The notes under the pieces: generated by a model
What the model was told of the DNA's origin: nothing
Databases searched by the model: none
Seen by the model: only the letters and a program-made list of their open reading frames with translations
Program-made: the position numbers and the translations under genes
From: Acinetobacter pullicarnis
Lineage (GTDB): Bacteria > Pseudomonadota > Gammaproteobacteria > Pseudomonadales > Moraxellaceae
Direction: 5' to 3'
NCBI RefSeq assembly: GCF_006352475.1
Contig: NZ_VCMZ01000001.1
Coordinates: forward strand, 1,426,001-1,490,000
Length of the DNA: 64,000 bases
Shown: positions 19,637-28,143 of the stretch, piece after piece
Numbering within the stretch: position 1 is the first letter of the stretch
Layout: each line of letters starts with the position of its first letter

Positions 19637-20032
19637 TTAATGTGTGTGGTCATCATCATGTTTATGCGTATGAAAATCTTTATTTTTACGGAAACGGAGA
19701 TAGTTTTCAAATTGCTCACAATACTCTTCATAGTTGTCTTCAAGCATCATTTGAAATTGTTGCAAGATGTAGCTCATGACTTGGTCTTTGGCTGCACGCA
19801 TTTCTTCGCCATCTTTGAAGTTATTGGCCGCTACCCATGTGTTAAAACGGGCTGTACCAAACAGCATTGCAGCACTGACTTGGCCACGTAATTCTTCTGG
19901 CTTAGGCGTTTCGCCTTTGGCTGGACGACAAAACTCGTTGGCTTGTTTAATAAACGCATCAGCACGTTCAAAAAAAACAGCATTTAAAGCTTCTTCTTCG
20001 GTGACATCCGTAGCCACTATTTTTTCAGACAT
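19637..20032 (-). CDS. DUF3144 family protein with His/Asp-rich tail
   Basis: 131 residues, mostly helical and acidic, matching small proteobacterial proteins of the DUF3144 type (NEFCRPAKGE, then VSAAMLFGTARFNTWVAA, then MLEDNYEEYCEQFENYLRFR). The last eleven residues alternate His, Asp, Lys and Thr (HTHKHDDDHTH), which suggests metal binding; that is inference. Function of the family is unknown. Start at 20032 (MSEKIVATD) is used because an in-frame Met four codons earlier has no better ribosome site. It is divergent from the uncharacterised gene at 20142. Confidence 0.82.
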   Translation of the reverse strand: MSEKIVATDVTEEEALNAVFFERADAFIKQANEFCRPAKGETPKPEELRGQVSAAMLFGTARFNTWVAANNFKDGEEMRAAKDQVMSYILQQFQMMLEDNYEEYCEQFENYLRFRKNKDFHTHKHDDDHTH

Positions 20033-20141
20033 GACTTTTTCCACAAATAAAATACTGATCTATTATAGGCAAAGCCTTGCTCAAACAGAACCTTTGTCTT
20101 ATGCTAAAAATAGCCTAAGTAAACATAAAGATGGATCTGTT

Positions 20142-20774
20142 ATGCAAGATGCGATTGCGGTACAAAGTCTGAAAAGCGATATTGCACTTTTACGCCAAAA
20201 TATTTGGCCGCCCCAACATCTGGCCAATGTTGAAGGTTTACCGATTTATTATGCCAATGCAGCAGAAGCCGCACATTATGCTGCGCAATGGTCGGGATTG
20301 ATTGAGCGGGCGCAGGCGTTATATCAGCCATTCATGCAAGATGAAGTGGTTGATGCGATTCACTTGCCCAGCCATTTAAATCTACCGTTATTTTTCTTTC
20401 ATGTAGATCGCATTCGTATTAATAAAACCCCAGCGAAGGAATCTAAAACCTTTCGCGGAATTGCCAGTCTGGTTGAAAAATGTGGTCAATTTGAGCCAGA
20501 TGAAATCCGCGCGATGCAACATTGGTTAGACAGTGATGATACGGCCGTCTTAATTGCACACCGTGAATTTATTGATTTAAGAACCTATGTGTTTCAACAT
20601 GGTCAAAGTGAATACACTCGAACCCGTTTTTATGTGAATGGGGTAGTGCTGAGCACAGAGTCTCATTTTGAAATTGTTGACGCACGAGATAAACCCCGCA
20701 AACAACGCAGTGACAGTTATAAAGACCCGCTTGCGGATAATAAAACATGGAAAATTTATGCGAAGAATCGTTAA
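20142..20774 (+). CDS. uncharacterised protein, 210 residues
   Basis: Not recognised. Soluble, with no signal peptide or membrane segment. Visible features are a Trp/Pro-rich N-terminal part (QNIWPPQHL), a hydrophobic stretch LPLFFFHVDRIRINKTP around residue 80, and a basic C-terminus (DKPRKQRSDSYKDP). The composition and codon use look like neighbouring genes, so it is probably real. The frame stays open for 122 codons upstream across the divergent DUF3144 gene, but the ATG at 20142 is the first after that gene's start region. It has a 110-base divergent spacer with DUF3144. Confidence 0.65.
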   Translation: MQDAIAVQSLKSDIALLRQNIWPPQHLANVEGLPIYYANAAEAAHYAAQWSGLIERAQALYQPFMQDEVVDAIHLPSHLNLPLFFFHVDRIRINKTPAKESKTFRGIASLVEKCGQFEPDEIRAMQHWLDSDDTAVLIAHREFIDLRTYVFQHGQSEYTRTRFYVNGVVLSTESHFEIVDARDKPRKQRSDSYKDPLADNKTWKIYAKNR

Positions 20775-20859
20775 ACGGAAGTCCGCATGAATATTATTCA
20801 AGGTACCCACTATTGGCGTTTAAGCAGTTGTATTTCTGAATTTAAAAATGGTTGAAAAT

Positions 20860-20882
20860 GAACACTTTGAATCAAAGTGTTC
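20860..20882. repeat. perfect 11-bp inverted repeat
   Basis: GAACACTTTGA and its complement around a single central A (20860-20882), about 105 bases before the truncated transporter gene. There is no T-run, so it resembles an operator more than a terminator. Confidence 0.45.
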
Positions 20883-20987
20883 AACAGTATAAACAAGCAG
20901 TAGCAAACTAAAATAAAGAGAGCGCGATGCTCAAAATAATCGTCTACTCCAGATCAATTTGACTGGAATAATAAAAAAGGTGATTTG

Positions 20988-21389
20988 ATGCAGTTGCAAT
21001 GGCTAAAGCCTTATTTTGCGGTCTGGAATATCCTTAAACAATATTATAAAAAACCACAAATGCTGATGTACTTATTGGCCATTTTAATTTTATTTTCCAC
21101 ACTACTGTCGGTTTTTCTACCTTATTTGATGAAGCAAATTGTTGATATTTCTCAGTTAGATCAGGAACGCTTAAGTTCTCAACCGTTGTGGAACTGGAAT
21201 AACTTGTATGTCTTGGCAATTGCCTATGTTCTGGGTTGGTTGTTTAGCAATATCCTGCTGACATTCATACGTGCACAAGTGAGTACTTTGGTTGTAATTA
21301 GTCATGCAATCTATGCCAAACAATTTGCAGATCATCTCATTGACCTTGATGCGCTGACTGAAATATCAGCTAAAAAAGCATCTGAGTAG
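20988..21389 (+). pseudogene. truncated ABC exporter, N-terminal membrane part only
   Basis: 133 residues resembling the beginning of an ABC exporter half-transporter: a basic start, two membrane helices (about 27-50 and 70-93), and VDISQLDQE as the loop after the first helix. The frame stops shortly after residue 120, before the remaining helices and the whole ATPase domain (no Walker A or signature motif is found downstream). ABC exporters of this type have about 600 residues. AAGGTG precedes the ATG at 20988. The break falls exactly where the AT-rich fimbrial region begins, so the gene was probably cut by that segment's arrival or by later deletion. Confidence 0.65.
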
Positions 21390-22215
21390 ATCAGCGTTTA
21401 AATTAAAGCTGCTATGTAATTTAAGATTTTTGCTACAGTCAGGGTCGATCTTGAACTGCACCTGCAAGACTGGGCTTCAATTAACTGTATCGTGGATTTA
21501 TATTGGAGGTTGGTATGCGGTCAATAATGAATGACTATTAATTTAATTTTTAGTAAAATTTTATTTAAATATCAGCCTAATTAATTTCTTGTTTTTCAGT
21601 TGTTTGTATTTAGCTTTATTTTATTTTTTGATAAAAACTACTTATTATTAATAATGTTTATTTTGGTTTTTCTGCATTATTTTTTTAATTTTATAATGAT
21701 TGTTTGGTATTATTTTTTGAAATAAAAAACCAACATTTATTGCTGGTGGTGATTGGGTTTTGTTATTTTTGAAATTTGACAATTCAAATAACAACATATT
21801 TGAATGTAATTTATATTTAAATGTTTGATGTCAAAGAGAAATGATTTTTTTATTTAAATTTTTTATTGATTTTAGATTTTACCAATTGTTTTAAAATACA
21901 ATTAATGTCTTTTTGATAAGGGAGTTGTAATAAGTATTTATGAGTTATTTTATTATTGAAGTGTAAAAAAAATATCATAATTATTTTTTTTAAGTGAAAA
22001 TTAAATCATTGCTCGTTGAACTTCTTTTTAATATGTTTTAAAAAACCATAGCTTGTATATATCGATAATTTATTGTTGATTAAGTTTTTTTGTACTTTGA
22101 AAAACTTTTTTTAAATATATAGATTTTATCGATTTCTTTTGCTGTGTTTAAATTTTATTGAATAAGCTGAACTTGTAACTGATTTTAAATTTTTCTTCTT
22201 TTAGGTGAGGGTTCT
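21390..22215. other. 826-base AT-rich non-coding region before the fimbrial genes
   Basis: From about 21535 the sequence is extremely A/T-rich with long T and A runs and no credible open frame. The left 150 bases (to about 21540) are of more ordinary composition and could be residue of the disrupted transporter or of other lost DNA. The fimbrial promoter probably lies near the right end. Such AT-rich stretches are classic targets for H-NS-type silencing (inference). Confidence 0.5.
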
Positions 22216-22782
22216 ATGAAAATGGCAGCAATGGTCAAAATATGCTTGGCACTAATAGGTCTGGTGACAACAATGCATACTTTTGCAGCGCTAGTTGAAG
22301 CTGGAGTGGTTAAACTTCAGGGGACAATTTATAGTGCTACTTGTACTGTCACAGTCAATGATCAAGCACTTATTGATGGTACACCTGTTGTAAATATGGG
22401 GCGATATCCAAGTAGTATATTTAGTTCCAGTGGTGCGATTGTCGGTGGTGGAAAAGGGAATGGTCAAATAAAAATTGCTGCTCAAGACTGTCCTGACCAA
22501 GGTACTATCGAGCTAACTTTTGATGGTAATGTCTATCCAACTGATAATCGATTATTACAATTAGATGCTGGTGAGAATACAGCAAAAAATCTTGGGATTG
22601 CATTATATCGAGGTGCAGCAGGAATCGGAGAGCGTATTAGTTTTAATAAAGTGTATCCATATAAAGTAAATGGCGATAAAAATTATAAAATTGATTTCAT
22701 TGCTGCATATATCTCGACTGAAGATGTTGTTGTTGCAGGTTTAGCGAACTCAACATTAAACGTTAATCTAGCCTATAAATAA
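22216..22782 (+). CDS. fimbrial major subunit, chaperone-usher type (pilin 1)
   Basis: 188 residues. A signal peptide (about 1-25, ending TFAA) precedes a pilin domain with a likely disulfide between Cys43 and Cys92. The C-terminal beta strand alternates hydrophobics and has a penultimate Tyr (NVNLAYK), as needed for chaperone and subunit donor-strand pairing. The N-terminal alternating strand VVKLQGTIY is the donor extension. It is very similar to the pilin at 24192 (VKLQGTIYS, TCTVTVNDQ and VNMGRY shared), with identical Cys spacing. GGTGAGG lies upstream of the ATG. It probably forms fimbrial shaft together with, or as an alternative to, the second pilin. Confidence 0.85.
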   Translation: MKMAAMVKICLALIGLVTTMHTFAALVEAGVVKLQGTIYSATCTVTVNDQALIDGTPVVNMGRYPSSIFSSSGAIVGGGKGNGQIKIAAQDCPDQGTIELTFDGNVYPTDNRLLQLDAGENTAKNLGIALYRGAAGIGERISFNKVYPYKVNGDKNYKIDFIAAYISTEDVVVAGLANSTLNVNLAYK

Positions 22783-22991
22783 TGAATAAAATAAATCATT
22801 ATGTGAGGTTGGTTTTTTGAATGTGATTTGGGGTGATTTTAAATTCAATGATGGCTCAATTTAATATTTATGTGTTGTACGGAGTTTTAGTTGAGATATT
22901 TAGTTTAGATAAACTGTATTAATAAGTAGCATTTATATGGTTTAAAATATTTTCGTGGTTTTATTGGTGTTTTCATATTCATAGGCCACGG

Positions 22992-23393
22992 ATGAAATTT
23001 ACAGTCCAGCAATGACAAAAAATATGCTGTTCGCTAGCGGAACGGCAATGGGTATGCTCTCGGCTATTGAGGAAAGTGGTGCAGTTAAAACTTCAAGGGG
23101 GAATTTATAGTTCGACTCGGACGTGAGTTGTCAACGATTAGGTGCTTGTTGGTGGGGTGCCACTTTTAAATATGGGGCGATATTCAACAAGGCCCTTTAA
23201 CAGCACAAGCGTGGGAGTAGTCTTGTATCAAGCAAATATCATCGCAGATACCAACCAACTCGATCCTAATAAGAGTTATTGCCATGCTGTTATTGATGGA
23301 AAGTCTCATGAGGTGACTTGCCGCGCAGCATATATATCAACTGTAATAACGATTGCTGCTGCTATTGCAAATGTAACAGTAGGTATGCAATGA
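22992..23393 (+). pseudogene. degenerate fimbrial subunit copy (pilin 2)
   Basis: Tandem copy of the flanking pilin genes, broken in several ways. The start ATG at 22992 keeps the MKxT beginning but reads into TGA after seven codons; from 23013 the frame matches the second pilin's signal region (MTKNM). An extra A in the AAAA run near 23090 shifts the frame within VKLQG. The part equivalent to pilin residues about 75-125, including the second cysteine, is deleted. The downstream part is again recognisable: GVPLLNMGRYST, then VVLYQ, then RAAYIST, ending at 23393. It cannot make a working subunit. It may be a leftover of duplication or a sequence reservoir for recombination. Confidence 0.8.
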
Positions 23394-24191
23394 GTTTATA
23401 GATAATTTTCTCAATCTACCTATCAGATATTATTTAGGTACACAGTTGTTCGCTAAACTTAAAGAATAGATTGAAACCACTAAAGATAAGGTAGGCGTAA
23501 TTTATATAAGTGGAAGAATAAACGAATATTATTGTGGGTAAATATTTTAACCTTTATCTATCTTAAAAATAATGCTTAATTTTTTAGAATATAAGTGTCT
23601 TTTTTTATGTATTTCTTAATGTTTTAGTGTGGATATAGGGATTATATTTTTATAATCAGCTAAAGGTAATGATAGTGTTGGAGAGTATTTTGCTTTCATC
23701 AGTATACCTCTAATTAAATGGTATATGATTTACATATAAATGATTATCAATAATTTTCGTTTTAAGGATTTTATTCTAAAGTTAGTAACTAAGTATTTCA
23801 TTGTTATTTTGATTGTGCTTATACTTAACTTAAATGAAGTGGTATATGTTGTATGTTGATTCTATTTTATTGATTTATATTAGGTTGTGGTGGTTGTGAA
23901 TCGGTTTTTTTAATATTTTATTTTTTATTGGGTATATATTTCTTGTATTATCTTTTATTGCTGAATTGTAAAAATAATATCAAATTAATTAATTTTAGTA
24001 GAGAATTCAGCTGTTACTAGTTTGATTTTAATTTAAGTGCTTTTCTTGATATATAAAAAATTATTTTCATAGAGTTTTTGGTTTTTCATATTATTGAAAT
24101 AACTTTAAACCTCATTTTTAGTTTTGACTAGTATTTAATGAATCGAACTTAGTGATCAATACTTAAATCTTTTATTTTAAGCAGGCCATAT
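23394..24191. other. 798-base AT-rich non-coding region between pilin copies
   Basis: Very AT-rich, with no ribosome site and frame combination that looks coding. It ends with the ribosome-site region of the second intact pilin. No recognisable insertion sequence or repeat ends were seen. Confidence 0.5.
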
Positions 24192-24764
24192 ATGAAACTT
24201 ACAGAAATGACAAAAATATTTTTAGCAACATTAGGAATGGGGCTAGGAGCAAGCACGTTTGCTGCACCTTCCCAAAATGGGATAGTTAAACTTCAAGGAA
24301 CTATCTATAGTTCAACCTGTACAGTAACAGTGAATGATCAGCTATTGGGTAATGGCACACCAATTGTAAATATGGGGCGATATTCAACAAGTTCATTTGG
24401 GAATACTGGGAGTATTGTTGGTGGTAAAAATGGAAATGGAGAACTAAAAGTTGTCGCTTCTGACTGTCCAGATAGTGGTACTGTAAAGATGAAATTTAGT
24501 GGAACTGCAGTAAGTACAGATGGAAATGTTTTGGCTATTGATAGTGATGGTGGGAAAGAAGCACAAAACCTAGGAATTATAATCTATCAAGGAAAAGATT
24601 TAAATAATCCGCTAGCTATTAATAAGGAATATATCTACAACCTAACTGGTGGTGATAATAAAGAGTATGTACAAGACTTCCGTGCTGCATATGTATCAAC
24701 TGCAGATACAGTAACTGCAGGTTCGGCTAATTCAACAATGAATGTAAACATGGAATATAACTAA
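24192..24764 (+). CDS. fimbrial major subunit, chaperone-usher type (pilin 3)
   Basis: 190 residues, a paralogue of the pilin at 22216. Signal peptide about 1-25 (STFAA), cysteines at 43 and 92, donor strand IVKLQGTIYS and C-terminal strand NVNMEYN with penultimate Tyr. Differences between the two pilins cluster in the middle (about residues 95-165), the surface-exposed part. A strong terminator follows at once (24774), so transcription reaching the chaperone and usher is likely reduced, the usual way to make more pilin than assembly machinery. Confidence 0.86.
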   Translation: MKLTEMTKIFLATLGMGLGASTFAAPSQNGIVKLQGTIYSSTCTVTVNDQLLGNGTPIVNMGRYSTSSFGNTGSIVGGKNGNGELKVVASDCPDSGTVKMKFSGTAVSTDGNVLAIDSDGGKEAQNLGIIIYQGKDLNNPLAINKEYIYNLTGGDNKEYVQDFRAAYVSTADTVTAGSANSTMNVNMEYN

Positions 24765-24773
24765 TATTGCGTT

Positions 24774-24810
24774 AAACATAAACCAAAATATTTTGGTTTA
24801 TGTTTTTATA
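24774..24810 (+). terminator. strong terminator/attenuator inside the fimbrial operon
   Basis: Perfect 16-bp inverted repeat (24774-24789 and 24790-24805) with a T-rich 3' side. It lies between the pilin and chaperone genes, which points to partial termination rather than an operon end. Confidence 0.78.
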
Positions 24811-24837
24811 TTTTGATTCATGGGGAGAATGAATAGG

Positions 24838-25518
24838 ATGAATTTAAATCTCAAAAAGCAAATATTTGCTTTAGTGAGTTTGGTTTCAGCTCAAAGTTAT
24901 GCAGGTATTGGTTTAGAGACAACGCGTATTATTTTCAACCAAAATGATAAGAATGCATCTGTTACAGCCTTTAATACTGATGCTAATACTGGATTTTTAC
25001 TTCAATCCTGGGTAGAAGGGGTCGATAGAAAGCTGTCGCCAGATTTTGTCGTGACACCACCATTGATGAAGTTGGGTCAAGATAAAAAAAATACCTTAAA
25101 TATCTCTAAAGTTGCAGATTTATCAAATAATAATGTTGAGCAGTTATATTGGTTGAATGTTCGTTTTATACCGCCAGGTAAGGAAAACAGTGAAAATGTT
25201 TTACGATTTTCATTAACGAATCAAATTAAGTTAATTTATCGTCCCGAAATTTTAGAGAAAGTTGATTTTAGTAAGGAAGTGAAAAAAATAATATGGACAG
25301 TAACCGGAGATAAATTGGTGGTGAATAATCCAACTCCTTATATTATTAATTTAAATTCAATCAATATTGATGCGCAGCCTGTAGAGGAAATTACCTACTT
25401 GCTTCCACAGACTGAAACGAATTTTAAACTAAAATCGAAAGCTTCTGTAAAACCAAAAATTGAATTTTCTTATATTAATGATTATGGTGCTGTTGTGAAA
25501 CTAGATGTGGACCATTAA
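24838..25518 (+). CDS. periplasmic fimbrial chaperone (PapD/FimC type)
   Basis: 226 residues with a signal peptide (ending AQSYAG). The mature N-terminus GIGLETTRIIFNQ and the stretch YWLNVRFIPP are the typical G1-region signature of usher chaperones, followed by the second Ig-like domain. Role: caps pilin subunits in the periplasm by donor-strand complementation and delivers them to the usher. Three in-frame ATGs are close together (24820, 24829, 24838). The last is chosen because GGAG at 24824-24827 lies upstream of it at usable distance and overlaps or crowds the other two; the spacing (10) is a little long. Confidence 0.86.
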   Translation: MNLNLKKQIFALVSLVSAQSYAGIGLETTRIIFNQNDKNASVTAFNTDANTGFLLQSWVEGVDRKLSPDFVVTPPLMKLGQDKKNTLNISKVADLSNNNVEQLYWLNVRFIPPGKENSENVLRFSLTNQIKLIYRPEILEKVDFSKEVKKIIWTVTGDKLVVNNPTPYIINLNSINIDAQPVEEITYLLPQTETNFKLKSKASVKPKIEFSYINDYGAVVKLDVDH

Positions 25519-25582
25519 TTATTATTTTTATATAAATACTTATTTTTGATTTTAATCAATAAATATTCAGCACTAGGTTTTA

Positions 25583-28141
25583 ATGACAATGTATAAATAT
25601 CATGTCTTTTTAAAATTTCAAATGGTATTACTTACTTTGACCTGTTCCATATCATTGAATAGTTACGCGGGGGAGTACTTTGCCCCAGAATTATTGATGT
25701 TAGGAAGTGGTGAGAAAGAAAGATATACCAACGAAGATTTAGCTATTTTTGAAAAAAGTGATATTCCTCCAGGGGTGTATGATCTTGATATATATATTAA
25801 TAAAAGAAAATTGGAACATAAGAGTGTTGAATTATTTTTGCTAAAGAATGAAATTGGTAAGGATTTATTAGTGCCATGTTTGACTCAATCTGAATTAACA
25901 GCATATGGTATCAAATTATCGAATAACTTTTTAACTGAAACAGTTAATAACGGTTGTGTTGATTTATCGATAATTCCTTACCTAAAAACAGAGGTTGATT
26001 TAGAAACACTTTCTATAAAAATAGCTGTACCTCAAGCAAATATAGATGAAAGTAGATTGGTAAATTTTGAAAAAAAATTTTGGGATAATGGAATTCCTGC
26101 ACTTTTGTTAGGTTATGACTTTTCTCAGTTTTCAGCACGCCAAGATGGTAAAACAAAAGAAAACTATTATGGCAATATACGTGCAAATATAAATATTGGC
26201 GCATGGCGTTATGAAAACTATTCTGTTTTGACCAAGAACTCAGGTGAAAATACAGATTGGAATACGATTAGTAATACCTTAAGTACGATTATTAAACCTA
26301 TTAATAGTGATTTAACGATGGGGAATACTTATACATCATCCTCAATGTTTGATACGGTTAAGATTAAAGGTGCAAAACTCAGTTCTAATCTACAAATGTT
26401 ACCTTCTGCTTACAGAACCTATGCGCCAAATGTTCAAGGTTTAGCTGATAGCGAGTCGGTTGTCACGATTACTCAAAACGGTAACGTGATTTATAGAAAG
26501 TCCTTGCCAGCAGGCCCTTTTAATATTACTGATTATTACCCAATGGGCAGTGGTGGTAATTTAAATGTGAATGTTACTGGTACTGATGGTCAGCAAAAAA
26601 ACTTTATCGTGCCATTTTCATCAATGGGGGTCTTTGAACGGAAAGGCAATTATCAATATAGTTTTGCTAGTGGTAAATATGATAGCTCAGGCGACCGTGA
26701 TGGGACTTATTTGAATCAGTTAAATTTTCATTATGGATTAACAAATTTTGTAACGCTCTCTGCTGGTGCACAAATCTCTAGTCCGTATAAAGCTTATGCA
26801 CTTGGGACTGGATTAAATATGGGAAGTTTCGGCGCTGCTTCTCTTGATATGGTTCATGCTCAAACTAAAACATTGAGTCGGAGCTTTAATGGTAATTCAT
26901 TTAAAGTAAACTATAGTAAAAATATTCTTCCAACCAATACCAATCTAACAATTGTTGGTTATAAACATTTTGATGATCAGTATTATGGATTTAATGAGGC
27001 AATGGCATTAGATGATAATTTTGATCGGGATGTGAGTAAATTAAAAACTGAATATACTGCATCTATTAATCAAACCCTTCCCAAGAAATGGGGGCAATTA
27101 AACTTATCCTCTACGGTATATAACTATCGAAATGGTCAAGATAATACAACCATAAATATGGGCTACTCAAATTCGTATAATCAAATTTCCTATAGTTTAT
27201 ATTATAATTACAATAAAGGGCAGAAGTTCGGGTATGTCGATGACCTTAAAGAAGACAGTGATTATAGTCTTGGGCTGAGTGTTAGTTTCCCACTTGATTA
27301 TGGTCGTATTAAGAACCCAATATATGCTGGCTATTCGGTATCTACCAATAAAGAAAATTATACGGTACAAAATTTAAATGTGAATGGTTCTTCTGGTGAG
27401 CGTCAGCAAATCTCATGGGGGGTATATCAAGGCTATGATCACAAAGGTAATGATTATTCAGGTGGATTGAGTGGGACATATCAAGCACCTTTTGCCAATA
27501 TGAGAGCGGGTTATTCATATAATGGCGATCTAAAAAATACAAATCTAGGCATCAGTGGTGGTGTCGTCGCCTCAAAGTACGGGCTATTATTTAGTCAGCC
27601 TTTACAAGGAACCAATGCACTTGTGGTTGTTGATAATGCGAAAGGTGTTCAAGTTCAGAATTCGATTAGTGCAATTACCAATAATGCAGGCGTAGCGTTA
27701 GTCAGTGGTTTACAACCTTATCGTGCCAATACCATTACACTTAATAATGGAACAATTCCTGAAGACATTGAAATCGAAAATACCGTTATTAATAATATTA
27801 TGCCGACCCAAGGTGCTTTGATTCTTGCAAATTTCACGACTGAAGTCGGTTATAAGTTGCTCTTAAAGGTGACGGATGAAGCAGGGAGAGAGGTACCCTT
27901 TGGTGCTCAAGCCAGTGTGAACCAGGGGCGGCCTGCAATTATTTCAAATTTTGGGCAACTTTATATGTTAACTCATCAAAAAAAAGGCAATATTCAGGTG
28001 CAATGGACACGTGATGCTCATAAAGAATCATGTGAAATATCCTTTGACCTTGAGAAAGCCAAGGTGGTCAATGGTCTCTATATGATGCCTGTTGTATGTA
28101 GGGATAATACTCAAAGCATTGTACTGAATAGTGGGACGTAA
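25583..28141 (+). CDS. outer-membrane fimbrial usher (FimD/PapC type)
   Basis: 852 residues. A signal peptide (about 1-29) is followed by the N-terminal chaperone-binding domain (EYFAPELLMLGSGE, then DIPPGVYDLDIYINKR), the 24-strand beta-barrel with the plug (QNGNVIYRKSLPAGPFNITD, near 300), and C-terminal domains with a cysteine pair (KESCEI, VVCRD). Length is normal for ushers. It secretes and assembles pilin at the outer membrane. It starts 64 bases after the chaperone stop, and the tip gene begins two bases after its own stop, so the last two are probably coupled. No frameshift is seen, so the assembly system appears intact. Confidence 0.9.
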   Translation: MTMYKYHVFLKFQMVLLTLTCSISLNSYAGEYFAPELLMLGSGEKERYTNEDLAIFEKSDIPPGVYDLDIYINKRKLEHKSVELFLLKNEIGKDLLVPCLTQSELTAYGIKLSNNFLTETVNNGCVDLSIIPYLKTEVDLETLSIKIAVPQANIDESRLVNFEKKFWDNGIPALLLGYDFSQFSARQDGKTKENYYGNIRANINIGAWRYENYSVLTKNSGENTDWNTISNTLSTIIKPINSDLTMGNTYTSSSMFDTVKIKGAKLSSNLQMLPSAYRTYAPNVQGLADSESVVTITQNGNVIYRKSLPAGPFNITDYYPMGSGGNLNVNVTGTDGQQKNFIVPFSSMGVFERKGNYQYSFASGKYDSSGDRDGTYLNQLNFHYGLTNFVTLSAGAQISSPYKAYALGTGLNMGSFGAASLDMVHAQTKTLSRSFNGNSFKVNYSKNILPTNTNLTIVGYKHFDDQYYGFNEAMALDDNFDRDVSKLKTEYTASINQTLPKKWGQLNLSSTVYNYRNGQDNTTINMGYSNSYNQISYSLYYNYNKGQKFGYVDDLKEDSDYSLGLSVSFPLDYGRIKNPIYAGYSVSTNKENYTVQNLNVNGSSGERQQISWGVYQGYDHKGNDYSGGLSGTYQAPFANMRAGYSYNGDLKNTNLGISGGVVASKYGLLFSQPLQGTNALVVVDNAKGVQVQNSISAITNNAGVALVSGLQPYRANTITLNNGTIPEDIEIENTVINNIMPTQGALILANFTTEVGYKLLLKVTDEAGREVPFGAQASVNQGRPAIISNFGQLYMLTHQKKGNIQVQWTRDAHKESCEISFDLEKAKVVNGLYMMPVVCRDNTQSIVLNSGT

Positions 28142-28143
28142 TT

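Noticed and set aside
23394..24191. Insertion sequence in the fimbrial gap
   Set aside because: No transposase fragment, terminal inverted repeats or target duplications were seen.
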